A program made the position numbers and the translations under genes. DNA of 64,000 bases from Albula goreensis (taxonomy: Eukaryota; Chordata; Actinopteri; Albuliformes; Albulidae): NCBI GenBank assembly GCA_022829145.1, contig CM040743.1:33002841-33066840 (forward strand), written 5' to 3'. The notes below the pieces were generated by a model. That model ran no database searches, was not told the origin of the DNA, and worked only from the letters and a program-made list of their open reading frames with translations. This document shows, in pieces, positions 47,785-59,085 of this stretch. How positions within the stretch are numbered: position 1 is the stretch's first letter; the number at the start of each line of letters is the position of its first letter.

Positions 47785-50700
47785 TCAGAACATGACCTGG
47801 GCCCTGAAGTGCATCTGCTTGGTGGCGTTGTGGTGGACCCCCATTTTCAGCATCCATTTTGACTTCATTCTTTGGACGTAGCGCATGTCCTTCTGGTGCC
47901 GGAATCCAGCTTCATGGCCTGGAGGTGTATTAAAATTCAGAAATCCAGTTGTTACCAAGATGGTGTTGAACTACAGGCACTGCTATGGGCAATAAACTAT
48001 GTGGAATACCTTCACGTACATGTTGAATGAGACATTTTATCTTTCAATAGGAAACTATAGTGAACATTTTAAATAAAGACACTGCCAGACATCTCATTGC
48101 ATCATCCATTACTGAAGTAGATCCATGCTGGATCATTTATATTACTAATATGCCATAAATGGAAAGTATTGTATTCTGTGCAATTTATTTTATAGCTGTC
48201 TATACACTTCCTTTTTTACATTCACATTTTAAACCGTTGAGCTAAAAATGGCAGTGAAGACCTTGCCAAATCTAATCCTGAGGCTATCTTCATACCTGCA
48301 CTGAGCTTTTTGATGAAGGGGTCAAACCTAAAACTGATTTTTATTTTATTGATTTAAAACAAATGTTCCCTTGAAGAAAAGACAGGAACCTGAGGTTCTT
48401 GTCTCTCCCTGTCTAGGGTGGGTGGAGCTGAGTCTCACCTGCATCTCCAGCCCATCCAAGCGCTCTGTACTGCTTCAACACCTGGCCCACCGCGTTCCGG
48501 TTGTGGGCCAGTGCCACCGTTCTGGGGGCCCCAAAGCGCTGCTTGTAGTAGCGCATCAGGGACCGATGGCCAATCTTTGCACCTGCAACAAAACCAGAGT
48601 TAACACGAAGGCTGGATTGGCACCCGAGCATCGCAGAACAGGGAACCAGAGCAAGAATGTCAGTGGCTGGGATTCAGACAACAACTGTTGTTGCATTTTA
48701 GCTAGATGTAGAGAAATGTAGAGGCTACAGGTGTTCACATCTCGAGTTAAGCTAACCAAAAAAAAAAATCTGTTATTTCCAGTGAATTTTCCAAATTTGT
48801 GCCACTGGCTGTCACCTGCACAGCTGTAGCATTATGGTGTAACATCATAGTCAGCTTTAGCCAGATTAGGATAGGGGTGGCCCACATATTGTCCAGGACT
48901 ACATGAACAACGTGGCTGGTGGAGACAGGCATATGAGACTGTGAACATGTGCAGGTCTGATAGACTGAGCCAGGGTGTGACGGGGGAGCATGTGCATTTG
49001 AGTACGAACAGGAGGTGTGACAAAGTAAGCATAAAAACTGCATGACAGGATGAACGTTGGAAACTGATGACATGGTGAGTATAAAAGGGTGGATATGAGG
49101 GGGTGAATACAACAGGATGAGCATAAGAGTGAGTATCTGAAAGGTTCAATGCAACTGTTAGTTTAGTGAGGCGATCTTCTGATTGTTCGCGTGACAGGGC
49201 AATGATATCGAAACACAAGGGTGCATGTTTTCTGCCAAAACGGGTTACCTGATGGCAGCGTGAGCTCCATCGTCTCGTCGTCGTACTCCATGTTTTTCTC
49301 ATCCGGCAGGTCGTCATCCTGCATATCGGCATCGTCCCTGTCTTTCTGATCTGGGTAGCTACTCCTGTGAATTCCAAACAGAGGCTGATTCAGAAAACTA
49401 CGAACGCGCATCTAATCATAACCACGCTGCAAAAATAAAATCAATTCCAGAAAGCAACGGCTATTTGTAACAAGCTTAACCTGGGATGCCAAGAAAACCC
49501 AGACAAGCCATCAAAATTTACACAACGCTCAGCCACATGTAAAAAGACATTGAAAAGCAATTCTGATATAACTATTGCAGTTCAATAAAATTTTCCCCTA
49601 CAAGTGATTGCTGTACATTGGCTTCTTATCTAGAACTGTGCAAGATCAACATGTAGTATATATTCTAGCAGTAATTTATTTCTTATGTTTTATTTTACTG
49701 GATACCTCATTTAATGGAGTTAATTCAAGTGCTGGTCACAAGAGAAGGTCACCAGTCATCATGTATATGACAGCAGACCTTTACCTGAAGTCATAAAAAT
49801 CGGCAAACTCCAGGGCAGCATCTCCGTCTGTGAAGAGCTTGCAGTGGCTCTTGTCGTTCATGTGGGACTGCACCGCCTCAGTGGAGTAGAAGGACCGCCC
49901 TTTCTCATTGCACCAGAGACACACCTTCCCCACGCCCACCTTCTCCCCTGGGGCCAATGACAAAAGCGTACAGGTTAACTACAGAGCCCTCACTGCTTGC
50001 ACCAGGAGGAGAATGCTGGCCTATGGATTCTCACAGCACACAAGTAAAAACAAAACAGGAACCCCGTAAGAAATGGAAGACCCACATCCACATACCCCCA
50101 CATGACTGAAAGAGAGAATGCAAGCAAAGCATAGTGATTTAGTTACATTTTGTACTTCTGTACACACTACAAATGAAGGTGATTTGAAACAGTAAGTATT
50201 CATTGAAATAATGACTTAACTGATGTGCACCTACATTAGTTGGTTTCATTAGCTGGTTTAGTGGTTGAGTGGAAAAATATGCGATAGTACTTCTGCTTTC
50301 TAAAGCCAGGGTGTCTACTGAATTCAACAAACAAAAATGCTCATTTGTACACGCAGTTCAAGGCATGCCTTTAAAAAAAAAAAAAAAAGAAAACACCTTG
50401 TGTTGCAGACAATGTGAAATTCGCTTAATTTTCACATTTCACATTTTATTCACCATGTGAAAAACAAGAATTACTAATCCACAAGGGAAACCTAAAATAA
50501 AAAAAGACAACACCTACAGAGTTTCTTTTTAACATTTCTTTAACACCCCTGACAGAAATTCTGCTAATATTACACGCACAAACAATACACAGTATGCTTT
50601 AATTGAGGCAACCATATTTAAAGCTTTCCTAACATACATGAACACTGATTACCTGTATTTTGTTCATTTACAGCATGTACTAAAAAATACCAGTAATTTG

Positions 50701-53700
50701 AGAGCCTTAATAAATGATGTTTAGTTAACTTTTCATTAAAAATTACTTGAAAGACAGAATACGTTCACAATTTTAGTCTGATGCTTTGATAAGTAAATCA
50801 ACGCTGAATGCCAAATAAGAAGTTAGCAAAGCATCCAGTTATCATTTTTTACCCTTAAAACTGATCCCTAGCTAATGAGAATATATATGTTTTTTCCATC
50901 TACATTATGAATTAAACTATTTAGGTACTGAATTTATGGTAAACCCAATTTTTAACTTGATCAAGAAGTACAGGATTTCATGAATATTCAAGAAGTCAAC
51001 CTTCCTACCCCACAATTACAGCAACCAGCATCACCCCCAACCCAATTATTAGCAAGAAGTCTGTGAGCACATCAAACATTATCTGGTGAATATCTTAGTT
51101 ATAAGAAGTTCCATCTAGCAAAGCAGTTTTGAGGTTATAGATGCAGTTTTCATCTTTGGATATTTTCATACAGTATCTATGATGTAATGTAGGCTGCATT
51201 ATGTTTCATTTCCATACTGAATTAATCCCTTACTCCTGCCCTATGCTGATCAGCTCCTCTGAATAGAATTTAAAAAAAAGGAAAAAAAAAAAAAAAAAAA
51301 AACAAACAGGATTTTTGGAGGGGCATGAAAACAACCTGTGTTCAAGCTAGTGAGGAAGTGTCTAACCATACATGTCTGTGTAAAAGCAGTTTTACAGCAC
51401 AATATTTGGACAGATCTTTTACTTTTGACGCATTTAAGGTGTGTATTTTGTGGGGATGGAAAAAGAGAGGACGAAGTGGAGATAGGATGCTGATATTCAG
51501 TTACATTTAATACATAAATACTGCAATAACTTTTCTCCACATTGAAAATAAATGACTTTTATGGAAGGCTAACATTTCATTATAGCAGCCACTGTTACTT
51601 TAAAGCACTGGGAAAAGCAAAGATAACTGAGTTAGTACTCCCACAGACTGCTGATATTCAAACATTCATAATTCTCGATTCATTTTCATAAGAGAATTCC
51701 TTTAAGAAAATGTTTAAAGTCATTAGGTCAGCAACAATGAGCATCATGTTTACGACACCCAGAGTAAATAAGTACATTTGTATTCACTTTGAATATGGTT
51801 ACATGGAACACTGATTGAATCCAAATGAGTTACATGGCCAGCCAGGTTTCCTAAGCTACGAAATATTAAAGGCTTCACAGAACCATGTCTTGTCTAAGTA
51901 GTCTACAAAAAAAAAAAAACATGGAAAAAATGTGATTGATGTCAGAGAAATGTACACATTCTAGTGATAATTCATCCTTAAATGAGAGTAGAGTTTCAAA
52001 AAAACATCAAACAGTGACATCTATTGGTCAAGTAATACCTTAATTAGTACAAATCGGTTCTGTCTACTGTATGTTGTGGGTCATAACCTAGCACCATAAA
52101 ACAAGCCTTACATAGCTACTGAACACATGTGCAATGTATCAAGAGTGATTACAGACAGCTACAGCTAAAGCAAAATAAACAAATACATTATGCTAATGGT
52201 TAAAAATAAAATACATGTCATTTTCAAATCCTTGACAAACTAGCTTGTGAACTAGCAAGCTGACGAGGCTATCAATGTGACTCATTTTGAAATTTTTGGT
52301 AGTGAGCTATCAAGATATACATCCACTCTGACTTCTAAATAAAATGACATTAACAGTCATGTTAACAAGCTATTTACTTGGAATTCTCCTGCGAGACAAC
52401 ACAAACCAGGCCCCGGTCACCTGAAGATGAGATGACCTCTCCACTACCTGCGCATGCATTGCAATATTGACCCCTATCCAGGGACCAAAGGTACTGTAGA
52501 GAACCCTGATACACTTAATACTGCACTACCAGTGTTCAAATGAATACAAGGCTAAAAAAATAAAATCATATTTTCAATGGAGTACAAAGCCATTCTAAGC
52601 ATTAAAAGACTTTTCTCTTTGGAAAATCTCCCATTGTCATCTCCAACGCACTGAAGGAATTGCATAACCATGATGTGCTGCCAACCGCGGCGTCAACACA
52701 GTCACAGCAACAAAAACAGCCCACTGCTGTGACCGCACAATGGCTGAAATCCAACCTTCTCCATTGCTCCAACTGGTTGGGGTTCAGTCAGCAGCCAGCA
52801 AGCACTTCGCCAGATGGGCTGTGGGCTGATCCGAGATCAGTGACTACGGGAAGGGGGTGGAAGGTTGTTTGAACAGGGAAACTGGGGCGGAGGATGCTAC
52901 TCACCCAGATACCGGAGGAGTCCCTTCAGGTCGACCAGGTACTCTACGTCGGGCAGGAAGAAACTGTGCACTTTGGTCATGTGAGACAGGTTTTTGAGCA
53001 GGGAGCGTGAGTGGTGGTTACAGAACAGACAGTCTGTGACCGGGATGGCCCCCGGGGGTGACGCTACATCTGTGCTGCTGGCTCCCGCTGCCTCGTCAGT
53101 CCCCTCCTCCTCCTCCATCATGTCCTCTTCCTCCTCGCAATCCTCCATGTCGTCATCGTCATCATCATCTACATCCTCCCACTCCTCTGTCAGAAGATAA
53201 AGGAAGGAAGTGAATGAGCAAGCCAAAAAGCTGTGCGGACAACAGGTCCACACAATTAACCATACATTATTGGTTATCTTAATTATGATGTTGAAGTTAG
53301 CTAATAGCGAGAGGATGCAGTTCATTTATTATGGTGAAAGCACTCACTGTGTTTAGCATAGCCACTGCATCAAATCAAGCACTGTTGATCAGCTATGGAC
53401 TCTAGGTGATATAGCTGTGTTCACATTGGCACTGTACTGTCAAATGAACGTATACCCATTCACATCTCTACTTAGATGCGTTTAAAAGTGGACCATTAAA
53501 ATATTTAGAATCTGTTGTCTTAAAATATTTACAGAAACCAATGATTTCCGTTCATGTTCCCAATATCGCAATCAATAAATATTCAGCTATCACAATATCG
53601 AGCGAAATGATGTCGATAAATCTTTCTGTCATAATCCTTAATGGATAGCTCATCAATTTTGTGTTATGCCACATTAGCCATCGACTGCAGTCCAGTCTGA

Positions 53701-55266
53701 CAACAGAGATAAAAAATTTGCATTTGGTTATTAAGCTTCATATACAAAAACAAATATACATACTGTGACAGCTAGCTACTATATATAAAACCTGGTGTGG
53801 CAGAACTGGATCCAACTACAGTCTGTTTATTAGACTCAGATGTTACCTCTGAATGATAACCCAAGGGAGTAATGAACCAAAGATTCCTTACTGGTTTACA
53901 CATATAAACATAGTGCAGAAATTTTAGACTTTTATTGAATATTCTTTTAATTTAAACATCCAAATCATTAATGGATTCATCAAACAGCATTGCTGATGAA
54001 GTCAAACCAGAAGTCAAAACTAAGATCGTGGGCTTGATTTACTCAGATCCCAGAGTTATACTTATAAGGGGTAAAAAATAAACAGGACAGTGAGAGTGAG
54101 ACAGAGAGAGATAAAATGTACGAGATAATTTCAAGAAAATTACCCGCTCCCTGGTTCAGTGCAACGGGACCAAAGAAAAAGAGCAAAAATAACTTACGCA
54201 GACAATGAACCACACTTCAACTACAAAACTCAAAATAGTTCAAGAAGCTGAACTAAACTGTAGGTTAACCTCTCTCTTTTAAGCAGCCATTAACGCTGCA
54301 CTGGACAGGGATTACGGACGTAGGCCATAAATGGGTGATGCTGGGAAAGCACGGAGTTGTCTTATGACTTGAAATGACTCATCGACAGATAGACATTGAC
54401 CTTTTTATAAGTAGTTGCTATAAATTAAATTGGAAACAGGGCTAAGCACCACATTACATAAAGACTTATATAAGATATGAAATAGATGACAAGAGAAAAC
54501 CCAAATATGTAGGAAGTGGTTTCGTTTCACCACTGAATACTTCTGACAAAAATGGGAAATTTATCCCAGGTTGACAGAACAAAGGGTAATGTTTGAGGAA
54601 GAAAAGTAATTAAAGGAAAGCTCTACTCTGTGGGCAAATGCTACTTTCATTTGTCGGAATTCAAGGGAGAACTTTTGAGTGGGCTGAGCAAAGCCGGAGA
54701 TTCGGCAGTTGGTGGGAAGCAGGTGAGGTGCAAAGCGGAGTTATTCAGCAGGATCGACAATCTGCTTGAGAATTCATCCGGCAGAAACCATTCTTTTGGC
54801 AATCCGTCACAGAGGTCAAAGACTCTAGTCGTGGGTTCGGTGAGAATTATAGTGGCATAACCCAAGCTGAAAGAAATCCATTTGTACAATTTGATTAAAA
54901 AAATGACAATGTGAGGGCACTGGCCCATTGAAAACGTTGACATTATTACAGCCTGTTAGAGCACAGGCCAAGGTCAGACCAAGGGCAAACTATAAACTGA
55001 TTAGTATTTCATACTCAGACACGACCGGCCTGACATGTTCTCCTCTGCAAAGGAAGCTCTGTACGGTATTTTGAGTCTGAATATTTGAGGGTGTTATTTT
55101 AGATTTACAGGCACAATTACCAAAAATATGCAAAAATACCATGAAATAAAAGTAAACATTTTGGTTTGATATGCTCCGTACATCCTACCCATTTACTGTG
55201 ATCCTAGAAAGGCACATTATTTAGGATCGGCATCATCATTAAAAATTGAATTTCCCAATCATTAAA

Positions 55267-55304
<38 letters not shown>

Positions 55305-56840
55305 TTGGACCTATTCCACTAAATACGGTCACTTTCACTAAATCAACATTGCTGATGAGGATAAATATACCCAAAACAGGGAGGGAGATTTGTTATTAAT
55401 AACTATATTGCTGATAGCCTTACCATTTACTCTGTCGACACCTTTTCCTGAAAATTGGTTATGGTGGAGATACAATGGAACCTAAGAGAAATAACTGTCT
55501 CAGGAGCATAATATAGGGCTACAAAAATGTTAATTAAACGTTATTTAAATGTTACTTATACAATAGTACTGTATTCCTTTTTTCAAAAAATGCTACTTTC
55601 ACTGTGTAGCTTCCACTAACCAAACTGATAACAAGCTCTCCTCTCAACTAAAGTAGGTATACACTTTAATTACAGAATTACACCTTCAGCTGACAACTGC
55701 AAAAAAATAATGAATCCATAAAAATACAAACTGTCTTGCCCTACCGTTTAGATATTCATTTGTGTAAATCCTGTACAGCTTATTAGCTAAGGTTTTTCCA
55801 ATAATTTGAGAGCTGATGATGACTGGACTTTAAAAAGCAGGAGACAGAGCATGGTATACATCAATGGTATACACACTATGGGAACCCCTCTTCTCCCTAA
55901 TTTACATACATCGCCTGTTTTAAATCTATAAAAGTGGTCCCAAACTTATGGAAACAGCTACATGAAATTATAAGTTGTCAGACATAAGCATTTTGTGGAC
56001 AGAGTAAAATGAAAATGAATTCAAATGTAGAGGTTTTGGAAGTTCCTTGCATATGTTTGGTTGTCATCCTTAGTCATAAAACATGGTACATTTTTTGCCC
56101 GCACTTCCTTTTTTTGGGGGTTTCTTTATTTTAGCAATGTCACTATGATTATGGCTGGTACTGCTTTAAGGGAATTTAACCCCACTCCTAAGACAATTGC
56201 TTACATCTTATGTATTTTGGTGACAAAAACAAGAAACCAGAGAAGAATGTGAAATCTTGTGGTGTAACCAACCTTCCTCCACGCCTGTCTCTCCATCGGC
56301 CTCCTTTATCTTCCTGGCCTGCTCCTCAAACCACTGCAGTCTGGGCGGCTTATCTGGGCGGACTCTCTCCTGGCCCTCTGTGGGCGTGGCAGGGGCTTTG
56401 CCTGGTTTGGCAGGGGAGGCCTTCTGCTGCTCCCGCATTGCCTGCTGGAGAGCCTCGTTCCTGGCGTTCTTGTCCATCTGGTCCCCATCCAGGCCCTTCT
56501 CCATGTTCTTCTCGTTCATCTTCTCCACCTTTCGCTGGGCCGCGAGCAGCGCCCGTTTCTCCGCCTCCTGGTGTTTGTGGGACTGCAGGTGGTTCTGGAA
56601 GGCGTTGCTGCTGGAGAACTTCTTGCTGCAGGTGGCGCACCACGATGTCTCGCCCTGGAGGTGCTCTTCTGCCGCCGCCCGCTGCGCCATGACCCGTTCC
56701 TGGAAGTTTTCCGCAGTCACGGGGGGCATGTCTGCCACCTTGCGCTTGAGGTTGTACCGGTGCCAGTCAGTTTTGTAGTGGGCCCGCTGCACCTCGCCGT
56801 CGGCAAAAGCCACCCGGCAGCTAATGCAGGTGTAGGACAT
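47785..56840 (-). CDS. ZNF622: ZNF622, Rei1-type 60S ribosome assembly zinc-finger protein (6 exons)
   Basis: Cytosolic factor for late 60S subunit maturation (yeast Rei1 counterpart). Human ZNF622/ZPR9 also has reported signalling partners. Exons on the - strand: 56840-56273, 53186-52905, 49947-49785, 49364-49249, 48582-48439, 47918-47785. They total 1407 nt and 468 aa (human about 477), all in phase. Zinc fingers: YTCISCRVAF...HYKTDWH near residues 3-27, WCATCSKKF...HLQSHKH near 67-90, then CLFCNHHSRSLLKNLSHM and CLWCNEKGRSFYSTEAVQSH. An acidic linker (DDDDDDDMEDCEEEED) lies between the second and third. The C-terminal block RSLMRYYKQRFG, then KSKWMLKMGVHHNATKQMHF, matches the family. Donor 1 is AAG|GTTGGT, weaker than the rest, but it is the only one that joins the frames (VEE|EWEDVDDD). 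An acceptor two bases before the ATG implies a noncoding first exon. Confidence 0.95.
49948..52904 (-). other. ZNF622 intron 2 (3 kb)
   Basis: AT-rich intron with poly(A) runs at about 50371-50388 and 51282-51302. No exon, RNA gene or transposon recognised. Confidence 0.5.
53187..56272 (-). other. ZNF622 intron 1 between coding exons (3.1 kb)
   Basis: AT-rich intron with a run of about 30 T residues at 55272-55301 (a poly(A) on the gene strand, possibly a retroposed tail, though no SINE body was identified). No coding similarity seen. Confidence 0.5.
55272..55301. repeat. Poly(T) run of about 30
   Basis: Homopolymer in ZNF622 intron 1. Its length is likely unreliable in any assembly. Confidence 0.8.
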
Positions 56841-56842
56841 GC

Positions 56843-57858
56843 CTGTGAGCTGGGACAGAAACAGAATGTCAAGTTTGAATCAAAGATGACACTTGGCAAG
56901 GTATAGGTAAAAATTGAGTAACACATTTTTATCTGCCTCCTTTTGAATAAAAATGTCTCAATGGCTGAAAATCTTCCCATACAATGGTGGATTAAACTGT
57001 CCTGAACCTTAACTCTATACAGGTATGGGTGTAAACTGGGATGTATGGAACACTATGTTGGCCAAATTGGATGAGGCACTCCATCCAATTTGGCCAACAT
57101 AAATTTAGAACCAGTCTTCATATCTCAAAGGCTCACACAGATCACAGAGGAAAATGACAGTAGACATTTGCATAAGGGAGAGGAGACAGAGAAAACAAGA
57201 AGAGAGAAAGAATTGAAATTTTAAAATGATGAATGTAACAGCGCCAAAGGTAGTTTTAAATTCTAAGATACGCTAATTTCTGACAGATAAGAGGTTGTGC
57301 AGTAGAGAATGAAATAAACTAGGACGGGATTTGCAGGACCATTCTACAGTTTACTTCACCACATCGGCACATCCCATCCTAAATCATTCCTTACTAACTA
57401 CAGGGTACTATCTTGAGTAGTCCCATACGATTTAAAACAACTACGTCATTTGTGACCGCCACATCTAACTAGAAATTCTACAGCAACGTTACCCAGAAAC
57501 ATTCAACATTCATCAAGAGAACCTGGCAACTGGTTTTAATGCCATGCCTTAACTCAGTTTCTAACTTAAACAAACACAAACGACATACCTAACGCCACAT
57601 CGTCACTCTAAAGTAGTCAAAAACGAGTTGGTTTAATTTATTTATCGCTATATCAATGGTGGCTGGTAAGGTAAATCTCATGACGAGGTAGTTTATCACT
57701 ACGAACACACAGCTTAGGAACATGGCAGTTTTTGGTCAATACGGAATCAACTGTATGAACTTGTCCCACCCGATGACGACATATATGTCAGATATCAAAT
57801 ACTGAAGAAAGTCGATTAGGAACATGATTAAATATTTTGTCTTCATAATCTGCCTTAC
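56843..57858 (-). other. Probable ZNF622 5'UTR intron
   Basis: On the - strand, AG|GTAAGG at 57859/57858 is a strong donor and CCCAGCTCACAG just before GC-ATG is a strong acceptor. The intron contains a perfect 20-base-arm hairpin (57054-57101). The splice is inferred from the signals only. Confidence 0.5.
57054..57101. repeat. Perfect 20-bp inverted repeat (hairpin), 8-base loop
   Basis: TATGTTGGCCAAATTGGATG, loop AGGCACTC, then its exact reverse complement. It sits inside the probable ZNF622 5'UTR intron. Confidence 0.85.
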
Positions 57859-57965
57859 CTCACAACACACGCGTTGACTTGAAATGGTCCTCTCTGTGTC
57901 TTCCGGTCGAATTTTGACCTCATGTCGTTGCTGAATGATTGTATGTATATTCATGACTGCCACCT
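57859..57965 (-). promoter_or_regulatory. Candidate ZNF622 noncoding first exon and promoter
   Basis: The segment upstream of the strong donor is CpG-containing and carries ACCGGAAG on the - strand (57900-57907), the ETS/GABPA consensus common at housekeeping-gene start sites. It also contains ATGs opening a short frame that does not join the ZNF622 frame after splicing, so it would act as an upstream ORF. The transcription start is not determined. Confidence 0.4.
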
Positions 57966-59085
57966 AGCGACCTGGATGGCTTACTAAACACGGGTGTTTT
58001 GAAAGAAAAAGTTGTCGGGGTTTCTGCCCAGAGGTAGATGGCATATATTCAAAGGTAACTTATTTTGAGAATTTATATCACATAGGCTTAAATGCAAACC
58101 AGATAACTCATTTGTTTTTGGAACCAATAGTTTTCTTGGAAGACACGCAAGCTAATGATGATAATGTGGTTAAAATACATATTTCCAAATAAAATGTAGA
58201 GGATGAGTTCAGAAAATATGCTCGGAATTATAGGTTCAGGCGAAGCCAAAAGACGACAATGAAAATGTGGAGAAAACAACAGCATCGTGTAGAAAAATAG
58301 AGAAGCAACTTTTTATTGCTTGATGATGTTCAGTGTACCCATTTATCCGTTTCCTATAATCTATAGGATTCCAGATCTATAAAATGACAGCAAAGCAAGT
58401 TTTCTCTGTTTTTATTTTCTGTTTATTTTTATGCTTGATACATCCGTCTGTGGTTTACAAAAAGAAGTTCATATAATACACGCATAATTGGCATAACTGA
58501 AATCACCTGAAACGACAATCAGCTGTATTTTTTATTATCTACCTGCAGATGGCGACCTCGCAGAGGGCAAGCTGAATTTATGCCAATTTTAAGACAAGTT
58601 TCACACGTTTTTCGTAAACTATTCGAGTAGTCTTCGTGAAGCGATAGTATATAGACATTTATAAGATAATACCATCACTGGACAGTAAGTTTTCCATTCC
58701 TTTTTAACAGGTAAGAAGTAATTCTGCAGTTGACGGTATACATGATGAGTTAGAGGAAGAGTCAGTGAAGAATGGAATCATAAGCGTTGTAGCAAGCCCT
58801 TTTGTGTTAAATCCTTTTTTTTACTCAGCCCCTGTCCCTCATATCAACATGGAACCTTAAACAGCACCACATTTAATTTTACTTCTGTGTCACTACGTAC
58901 ATATTTAATGGGCCTCTTGATGTGGAGTGGAGCACAAAATTACACTGGCTGAAACTGGGGCGTCAGTTTGTGCTTGAATCAGTTCAAGACTGTATAAACA
59001 GCATTGCACAGGAGGTCAGCTTGCCTATGTGTCAAAACATTAAAAACAAAAGCTGTTACTGTATATTATGTTAATGTTCATTAAT
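57966..59085. other. Short intergenic region between ZNF622 5' end and TLR 3' end
   Basis: AT-rich, about 1.1 kb. It probably contains the TLR 3'UTR: several AATAAA words occur on the - strand at about 58312-58317, 58411-58416 and 58422-58427. No coding sequence seen. Confidence 0.5.

Noticed and set aside
55272..55301. Poly(T) as the tail of a reverse-inserted SINE
   Set aside because: No SINE body or target-site duplication was recognised next to it.
56210..56778. Two long + strand frames (160 and 173 codons)
   Set aside because: Antisense shadows of ZNF622 coding exon 1, rich in Ser/Pro/Trp as expected from reverse reading.
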